A stretch of DNA of 64,000 bases from Sungkyunkwania multivorans (GTDB lineage Bacteria; Bacteroidota; Bacteroidia; Flavobacteriales; Flavobacteriaceae), in the NCBI RefSeq assembly GCF_042675645.1, contig NZ_JBHTJH010000025.1:1-64000 (forward strand), read 5' to 3'. Positions within the stretch are counted from its first letter, which is position 1, and every line of letters begins with the position of its first letter. This document shows positions 58,695 to 64,000 of the stretch, piece by piece. The position numbers were made by a program, and so were the translations under genes. The notes under the pieces are model-generated. The model was not told where the DNA came from. It saw only the letters and a program-made list of their open reading frames with translations, and searched no databases.

Positions 58695-59578
58695 ATAAAC
58701 CGCTGGTTAGCATAATCATTCCTACCTATGATCGGTTGGCGCTCTTAGAAAAGACCCTGAGAAGCGTGTTGGACCAGTCGTATCCCAACATGGAGGTCAT
58801 CGTCGTGGACGACGGCACACCTGGGGATGAAAATGAAAAGCTTTGCGAGCAATTCAACAACCTTAGCTATTTTAAGATCCCTAATAGTGGAGGTCCCTCT
58901 AGGCCGCGTAATGTTGGAATTTCCAAGGCCAAAGGCGATTATATTGCTTTTTTGGATGATGATGATATTTGGCTTCCGCAAAAGCTTGAGAAGCAAGTGG
59001 AAATTTTAGAGAAACACCAAGATTATGGCTTAACTCACTGCTATTGTAAGGTCATTGATGCCACAGGAAATGAAACGGGAGATCTTATTGGACGGCCCGG
59101 AGATCCTGGGGTGAAACATGGAAAGGTCACTGAGCGTATGGTAGGCAATTGGACCTTGATGATGCCAACACCCTTGATGAGACGCGAGCTCATAGATAAA
59201 GTTGGAAATTTCAATGAGGCCATGCCACAGGCAGGGGAGGATGTGGAATTCTGGGTACGTTGCTCTCTACACACCAAATTCTACTATCTAGATGAGCCAT
59301 TGGTGCTGTATCGTTCACATCTTAGCAACAGTGAGATCCTTAGCGATAAGTACGTGCAATTACCAAGCTATCTTAAAGAGGTGGTGGATCAAGCTTTCGA
59401 CGATCATTTGTTGACTGAATCTCAGCATCGATCACTGGTCGATAATCTAGTGAAGATGCAATTAAAGAAACTGAAAGACGGTAAATGGAGAACATTCCTA
59501 TATTTGTCAAAACTTAATCCCTTTTGGTTTCTTAATTTTAGCAACCTTAAACTGCTTGTAAAAATGCTTACCGCATGA
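58691..59578 (+). CDS. Family 2 glycosyltransferase
   Basis: A 295-residue GT-A enzyme: VSIIIPTYDRLALLEKTLRS, VIVVDDGTPGDENEKLCEQF, GGPSRPRNVGISKAKGDYIA and the DxD-rich donor site FLDDDDIWLPQKLEKQVEIL. The late block MPQAGEDVEFWVRCSLHTKF contains the ED acceptor-side acid pair. This is a different branch of GT2 from the WcaA-like set. It overlaps its neighbours by four bases on both sides. Confidence 0.92.
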   Translation: MNKPLVSIIIPTYDRLALLEKTLRSVLDQSYPNMEVIVVDDGTPGDENEKLCEQFNNLSYFKIPNSGGPSRPRNVGISKAKGDYIAFLDDDDIWLPQKLEKQVEILEKHQDYGLTHCYCKVIDATGNETGDLIGRPGDPGVKHGKVTERMVGNWTLMMPTPLMRRELIDKVGNFNEAMPQAGEDVEFWVRCSLHTKFYYLDEPLVLYRSHLSNSEILSDKYVQLPSYLKEVVDQAFDDHLLTESQHRSLVDNLVKMQLKKLKDGKWRTFLYLSKLNPFWFLNFSNLKLLVKMLTA

Positions 59579-60510
59579 GTGTAACTACGTATTTGATCAC
59601 TGGAGGAGCCGGAAACGTTGGAAGTGCCCTTGCCAATAAACTATCTGAAGATAAGAACAATCATGTCGTGATCGTCGATGACATCTCAACAGGTGATATC
59701 AATAAAGTTCCTAAAAGGGACAATGTTTCCTTCATCAAGGCAGATGTCAATAATTATAAAGATATGACGCCGATTTTCGGCAGATATGACTTCGATCATG
59801 TCTTTCATTATGCCGCCGTGGTCGGGGTCAAGCGAACGCTAGAAAACCCGATGAAGGTGTTAGAGGATATCGATGGGATACGAAACATTCTTAGCTTGTC
59901 TAAAAACACCGGGGTAAAACGCGTGTTCTATTCGAGTTCTTCGGAGGTCTATGGAGAACCTTTCGAAATTCCTCAAAATGAACTCACCACCCCATTGAAC
60001 TCGAGATTGCCCTATGCCATTGTCAAAAATGTTGGAGAGGCTTTCTTTAGATCTTTCTATCAAGAATATGGCTTAGAATATACCATTTTTAGGTTCTTCA
60101 ATACCTATGGGCCCAATCAAAGCGAAGACTTTGTGGTTCCTAGATTTTTAAAGGCAGCTCTTAATGATGAGCCTATCTATATCTATGGTGATGGCCTACA
60201 AACACGCTCTTTTTGTTTTGTAGATGATAATGTCGATACCTGTATCAAAGCCCTGAAAAGTGAAGCACATGCCAATCAGGTGCTCAACGTGGGAAGCGAC
60301 ATCGAAATGACCATTTTGTCCTTGGCAAAAAAAGTAGTCGAGATCACCAACTCAAATTCCGAGATCATTCACCTTCCTCCACTGGAAGAAGGAGACATGG
60401 CGAGGCGATGTCCAGATAATAGCAAGATGAAAGCATTGCTGGGAAGGGAATTGGTATCTTTGGAAGAAGGACTTGAAAAGTTAATGGCACATTATGCGAA
60501 TAGGGGATAA
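59575..60510 (+). CDS. NAD-dependent nucleotide-sugar epimerase/dehydratase
   Basis: An extended SDR enzyme of 311 residues acting on a nucleotide sugar. NAD-binding motif YLITGGAGNVGSALANKLSE, HYAAVVGVKRTLENPMKVLE, catalytic Ser in FYSSSSEVYGEPFE, Tyr/Lys in RLPYAIVKNVGEAFFRSFYQ, then NTYGPNQSEDFVVPRFLKAA. It is closest to the UDP-glucose/UDP-glucuronate epimerase-decarboxylase group, but the product cannot be read. The coding region overlaps the following gene by 17 bases. Confidence 0.9.
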   Translation: MSVTTYLITGGAGNVGSALANKLSEDKNNHVVIVDDISTGDINKVPKRDNVSFIKADVNNYKDMTPIFGRYDFDHVFHYAAVVGVKRTLENPMKVLEDIDGIRNILSLSKNTGVKRVFYSSSSEVYGEPFEIPQNELTTPLNSRLPYAIVKNVGEAFFRSFYQEYGLEYTIFRFFNTYGPNQSEDFVVPRFLKAALNDEPIYIYGDGLQTRSFCFVDDNVDTCIKALKSEAHANQVLNVGSDIEMTILSLAKKVVEITNSNSEIIHLPPLEEGDMARRCPDNSKMKALLGRELVSLEEGLEKLMAHYANRG

Positions 60511-61507
60511 TCCTGAAAAACATAGCAATCAACTGGAGATCGATTCCTACCATCGGGTAGTGATTCCCGTCTATATACCTAACCTTACCGAAGATTATTT
60601 TAGAGATGGTCTAAAAATACTGAAGCTGTGTTTAGGAACTTTATTACATACCATAAATCCCAAAACAAGAATTTCCATTATCGATAATGGTTGCTGCGAT
60701 GAGGTGATCAATTATCTTAAAGAGCAATTTGCAGCGCACAAAGCCATCGATCAATTATTGCATTCCAAGATCAACCTGGGAAAGGTAAATGCGCTCTATT
60801 CAGCCATCAAAAGCAATCTTGAGCCCATCATTAGCATCACCGATGCCGATGTGATGTTTCTACCGGGTTGGCAAGAAGGAGTGGAAGGCGTACTTAACGA
60901 TTTTCCAGAAGCCGGAATGGTTTCCCCAGTCCCCACGAGTAGAGGCTACGCCAGCATTTATACCTATAGCACTGCATATTACGGACTATTCAAAGGCAAG
61001 TTGGCATTTTCCGACGTTGCCGATCCCGATGGAATGATCAAATTCCAAGAAAGTATCGGACGTCAAATGTACGAGCCCATTCATCTGGAAAAATATTTGA
61101 CAGTGGCCAATAAAAGATCAAAGGCGGTCATCGGTTGTGGTCATTTTGTGGCTACCTTCCGTGCAGAGGTCTTTGAGCATGCACCAACCGAAAATTGCCA
61201 TGTGAAGATCGTCGGAGGAAGCGAAAACAATTATTTGGATATTCCCAATGACAAAGGTGGATTTTTGCGCCTTTCGACCTTAAAGAATTATGCCTATCAC
61301 TTGGGGAACAGTGAAGAAGACTGGATGCTGAAAAAATATGATGAGGTGCTTGCCCACCCGAAGAATGAACATATCTTAGCCTCCCTTTCCAAACCACACC
61401 CCATCAGTAAACGAGGATATTTCGTCGGCAAAGTGATGCACAAATTGCTGTTTTCAAAATTTAAACGGTCCTTTTTTAAACTGAAAGGGATGAAACAACC
61501 TTATTGA
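60494..61507 (+). CDS. GT-A type glycosyltransferase
   Basis: A 337-residue protein: HRVVIPVYIPNLTEDYFRDG, ISIIDNGCCDEVINYLKEQF, NLGKVNALYSAIKSNLEPII and the DxD-like donor motif SITDADVMFLPGWQEGV. It has the GT2 layout but is divergent. The late segment NCHVKIVGGSENNYLDIPND probably lies near the acceptor site. It overlaps the epimerase gene by 17 bases, indicating tight translational coupling. The sugar is unknown. Confidence 0.82.
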   Translation: MRIGDNPEKHSNQLEIDSYHRVVIPVYIPNLTEDYFRDGLKILKLCLGTLLHTINPKTRISIIDNGCCDEVINYLKEQFAAHKAIDQLLHSKINLGKVNALYSAIKSNLEPIISITDADVMFLPGWQEGVEGVLNDFPEAGMVSPVPTSRGYASIYTYSTAYYGLFKGKLAFSDVADPDGMIKFQESIGRQMYEPIHLEKYLTVANKRSKAVIGCGHFVATFRAEVFEHAPTENCHVKIVGGSENNYLDIPNDKGGFLRLSTLKNYAYHLGNSEEDWMLKKYDEVLAHPKNEHILASLSKPHPISKRGYFVGKVMHKLLFSKFKRSFFKLKGMKQPY

Positions 61508-61508
61508 G

Positions 61509-62582
61509 ATGAGCGCCCAATGCTATATTTTAGTTTCCAACATAGCGCTGCCTTCCAACAGGATCGGGAGCTGGGTGACGCGTATGGATTCGTTCAACGA
61601 GCGCAATGACCTCTTCGATTTCATCCTATCGCCATCAAAAGCATCTGAAAAACATATTTTCTGTAAAAAACGAAGTTTTATTACATGGAACAAACGGTTG
61701 AGAAAATTCAATCTACTTCATCGCGTTGCCAAAGATTACGTTGCGGCCATAAAGAAGCTTGCAAAGCAAAACCAGCAGCTCACTATTGTTGTGATGGACG
61801 ACCCACATCTGCTGGAGTCATTGATCCTTATAAAGAGCGAGTTGCCAGAAAAGACGAAATTAATATTCTCCTTTCACGGATTTCAACTTCAAATGAGCGA
61901 GTCTGTTTTGCAAAGGGTAGATAAGGTGCTTTTTCTATCGTATGCGGGCTATCAAGCGACCAAAGACAGCATGTTCGCCTTCGTCCCCGAAGTGGCGGTC
62001 GTGGGTAACTGCGTTAATTCGGAGCAATTCTATCCTTTGGAAATGGAAGAAAGAGATGCAGCAAGATCAAAATTTGGATATGCCAAGCGAGATAAAGTAC
62101 TGGTATGGATGGCCAACGACCGCCCTATCAAAGGCATGCATCTCTTTAAAAAAATAGCGCGAACGCTTTTAGAGAAGCATAGCGATCTAAAGGTGATGGT
62201 CCTAGGAAGCAATCAGCAGATCGAAGGTGCTGATATACTGAATATCGGTCGAATCCCCAACGAGGAAATCGCCAAGTACCTTCAGCTAGGCGATTATTAT
62301 ATGTTTACCTCGCTCTGCAAAGAAGGTTTCGGTCTTTCGATGATCGAAGCTTTAAAGACTGGGAATATCGTATTGGCCTCAAAGAATGGGGCGATACCCG
62401 AGGTATTAGAAAATGTGCCAAATAGTTATTTAGTAGAAAATCCAAATGAATTGGAGAGCTGGGTCAGTACTTTTGAGAGCGCTATCCAATCATCGCATAA
62501 GCGAATTTCAAAGGAGGAGTCCCGCGCTATTTGGAATTATGAGGACTGGGAACAACGCTTTCTAAATGCCATAAAGAATTAA
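61509..62582 (+). CDS. Family 4 glycosyltransferase
   Basis: A GT-B enzyme of 357 residues. The acceptor-side domain has MDDPHLLESLILIKSELPEK and FSFHGFQLQMSESVLQRVDK. The donor domain has KVLVWMANDRPIKGMHLFKK, IGRIPNEEIAKYLQLGDYYM and the EX7E motif in CKEGFGLSMIEALKTGNIVL. Starts one base after the preceding stop. The GT4 assignment is by motif pattern. Confidence 0.88.
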   Translation: MSAQCYILVSNIALPSNRIGSWVTRMDSFNERNDLFDFILSPSKASEKHIFCKKRSFITWNKRLRKFNLLHRVAKDYVAAIKKLAKQNQQLTIVVMDDPHLLESLILIKSELPEKTKLIFSFHGFQLQMSESVLQRVDKVLFLSYAGYQATKDSMFAFVPEVAVVGNCVNSEQFYPLEMEERDAARSKFGYAKRDKVLVWMANDRPIKGMHLFKKIARTLLEKHSDLKVMVLGSNQQIEGADILNIGRIPNEEIAKYLQLGDYYMFTSLCKEGFGLSMIEALKTGNIVLASKNGAIPEVLENVPNSYLVENPNELESWVSTFESAIQSSHKRISKEESRAIWNYEDWEQRFLNAIKN

Positions 62583-62593
62583 CCTAACAAACT

Positions 62594-63325
62594 ATGAGCA
62601 TCATAAAAAAGATAAAGGAATTAGGGAGATTGGACAGCTATTTCAACAAGACCAATCGGAATAGCTATGATACGCTCTCCTCTTTATTGATACATCGACT
62701 ATTTCCTAAAGGAACCATTTTGCCTTTCACCCCATTCTCTCTTAACCCTAACACCATTCTTCACGTGATCAATGAGATCCAACTGAACAAACGAAGATCG
62801 ATCATTGAGTTTGGTTCTGGTATCTCTACCATTGTACTGGCAAAATTTATCAAGGAAAACAAGATCGATGCGCAAGTGGTCGCGGTCGAAGAAAATGAGA
62901 GTTGGGCCAACTACATTAAGGCCGAACTCAAAAAATATGATTGCGAGAAATTCGCCTCCGTGCTGCATGTGCCGCTCGCTCCGTGCAAGACCAAAGGACA
63001 TACGGGTAGTTGGCACGATGTCCCATTGCTAAAAGAATCGATAAAAGGAAAGACCTTCGATTTGATGATCGTCGACGGGCCGGGTGCCTATGAAGAAAAG
63101 GAGATCCGATACCCTGCCGCCATTGAAATGATCGATTACTTTGAGCGGGATTTTGTGATCTTTTTGGATGACATTAGAAGAAAAGGCGAGCAACATATCT
63201 ATAAAAAATGGAAACAGTTTCTTGCAACTCAAGGCCACAAGGTTCAAGGAGATATCATCGATTCAAAGGTATATGCGGTGATCCAATGTGGGGAAGGCTT
63301 CTCGACCTACCCGATGAGCTACTAG
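62594..63325 (+). CDS. Class I SAM-dependent methyltransferase-like protein
   Basis: A 243-residue protein. The SAM motif is RSIIEFGSGISTIVLAKFIK, then VVAVEENESWANYIKAELKK, and the late strand FDLMIVDGPGAYEEKEIRYP with FVIFLDDIRRKGEQHIYKKW. It resembles the methyltransferases found at the end of flavobacterial glycan loci. It is the last gene before a 329-base gap and so probably the end of the long run of overlapping genes. Confidence 0.78.
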   Translation: MSIIKKIKELGRLDSYFNKTNRNSYDTLSSLLIHRLFPKGTILPFTPFSLNPNTILHVINEIQLNKRRSIIEFGSGISTIVLAKFIKENKIDAQVVAVEENESWANYIKAELKKYDCEKFASVLHVPLAPCKTKGHTGSWHDVPLLKESIKGKTFDLMIVDGPGAYEEKEIRYPAAIEMIDYFERDFVIFLDDIRRKGEQHIYKKWKQFLATQGHKVQGDIIDSKVYAVIQCGEGFSTYPMSY

Positions 63326-63654
63326 TAAAATTGGTATCGATGCACCAACAACTAGGCCAAGAATGTTAGATTGAGACTTCTGATAGATTTCTATCTAGTG
63401 AAGGAAATTAACAGATTTGTAGTTTACTGTTTTGGTTGATTGTGAAGGTAAATTCGTTTTTTCATCAAGGAAAAAATGAACATAGATCATAAAAGTTAGA
63501 ATTTTATTCGAATTGGTACAATTTCCTTATATCAAACTCAAGTTAGTGCTTGAAATTGGTGAGGTTTAAGAAATTTAAGCTAGTTAAACGAAGTCAAAAG
63601 AAATGATACCTTTGTTTTTATGATATTCCTTAATTAAAAAAAGAAAGATCTTCG
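63326..63654. other. Intergenic region before the nonulosonate synthase gene
   Basis: A 329-base gap in an otherwise gene-dense locus. It contains the hairpin GATAGA-TT-TCTATC (about 63382-63395), not followed by a T run, and a -7 box at 63607-63614. No coding sequence was accepted. It probably separates two transcripts. Confidence 0.6.
63607..63614 (+). promoter_or_regulatory. Candidate -7 box for the nonulosonate synthase gene
   Basis: TACCTTTG matches TAnnTTTG, 40 bases before the ATG at 63655. A convincing -33 TTG is not seen; TTAA lies at the expected distance. Confidence 0.5.
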
Positions 63655-64000
63655 ATGTTTATAATTGCTGAAATAGGACAAGCACATGACGGTAGTCTAG
63701 GAATCTTGCACTCGTATATCGATGCATTGGCTACCACTGGCGTTGATGCCATCAAGTTTCAGACCCACATCGCTTTGGCCGAAAGCAGTATTCATGAACC
63801 TTTTCGGGTGAAGTTCTCCTTTGAGGACAACACTAGACTCGACTATTGGAAACGGATGGAGTTTACCCTCCCGCAATGGAAAGAGATCAAAGCACATTGC
63901 GATGAGGTTGGGCTAGAGTTCATGTCTTCCCCTTTTAGCAATGCGGCTGTAGATCTTTTAGAAGAGGTAGGTGTCAAGCGCTACAAGGTTGGCTCGGGTG
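63655..64000 (+). CDS. NeuB/PseI-type nonulosonate synthase (3' partial)
   Basis: The first 115 residues of a condensing enzyme that joins phosphoenolpyruvate to a 6-deoxy or N-acetyl hexosamine, giving sialic, legionaminic or pseudaminic acid. The N-terminus MFIIAEIGQAHDGSLGILHS and the block VDAIKFQTHIALAESSIHEP are family hallmarks. W(K)-type FTLPQWKEIKAHCDEVGLEF, FMSSPFSNAAVDLLEEVGV and KRYKVGSG follow. NeuB, LegI and PseI cannot be told apart from this fragment. It opens a new transcription unit of the same glycan locus and continues beyond the window. Confidence 0.88.
   Translation, partial: MFIIAEIGQAHDGSLGILHSYIDALATTGVDAIKFQTHIALAESSIHEPFRVKFSFEDNTRLDYWKRMEFTLPQWKEIKAHCDEVGLEFMSSPFSNAAVDLLEEVGVKRYKVGSG

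Noticed and set aside
63382..63395. GATAGA-TT-TCTATC hairpin as a terminator of the long glycan operon
   Set aside because: The stem is short and AT-rich and is not followed by a T run.
1..64000. tRNA, rRNA, insertion sequence, prophage or integrase
   Set aside because: None was recognised on reading either strand. A tRNA search by covariance model could still find one in the short intergenic spaces.

Overview
The window looks like a chromosomal segment of a marine-type member of the Flavobacteriia (Bacteroidetes). The evidence is a gliding-motility-associated C-terminal (type IX secretion, type B sorting) domain at the end of the first gene, a PorP/SprF-family outer-membrane protein, a SecA of about 1,120 residues, a DnaJ with a halved zinc domain, a DUF2795 gene, start sites that rarely show a Shine-Dalgarno, and many promoters with the Bacteroidetes -7 box TAnnTTTG. 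The genome is AT-rich (about 40% G+C by eye), except for the first 2 kb.

Layout. 1-2733: the 3' part of a very large secreted DUF11-repeat protein, made of G+C-rich near-identical repeats interrupted by three 10-N assembly gaps. It is followed by a PorP/SprF protein and an OmpA-family lipid/peptidoglycan-anchoring protein (2784-5677), a typical surface-protein export trio. 5742-13026: peptide release factor 3, a LytTR regulator whose phospho-acceptor Asp is Glu, a 51-residue lipoprotein, a TPR sensor kinase with its NarL-type regulator, and a branched-chain aminotransferase. 13151-26549: a DUF4920 lipoprotein, MnmD, a TIGR01777 oxidoreductase, grpE-dnaJ, an ABC-2 exporter pair, an MscS channel, a sigma-54 activator lacking its DNA-binding domain, two exported proteins of unknown function, PPK2 and an M28 peptidase. 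26550-35787: mostly minus-strand housekeeping genes (secA, DUF2795, cobalamin adenosyltransferase, a methyltransferase, an ABC-F ATPase), with intergenic spaces holding a family of REP-like hairpin repeats.

35949-64000 is a surface-polysaccharide locus. It opens with wza, wzc (tyrosine autokinase), an initiating sugar-phosphate transferase and an ABC-2 exporter (wzm, wzt with a C-terminal cargo domain). A tightly packed run from wzt to 63325 follows, with starts and stops overlapping or a few bases apart. It encodes two sulfotransferases, an aminotransferase/WbqC/methyltransferase/acyltransferase/propeller-enzyme cassette, eleven glycosyltransferases, four methyltransferases in all, Gmd and Fcl for GDP-L-fucose, and a further epimerase. 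After a 329-bp gap a new transcript starts with a NeuB/PseI-type nonulosonate synthase that runs off the window. My inference is a long, fucose-containing, amino-sugar-bearing, sulfated and methylated polysaccharide, exported by Wzm/Wzt and possibly taken across the outer membrane by Wza.

No CRISPR array, tRNA, rRNA, prophage or insertion sequence was recognised. The most notable items are the G+C-rich repeat array with its sharp compositional edge, the sulfotransferase pair directly behind Wzt, the uncharacterised five-gene sugar-modification cassette, the pseudo-phosphorylated LytTR regulator, and the REP-like hairpin family.
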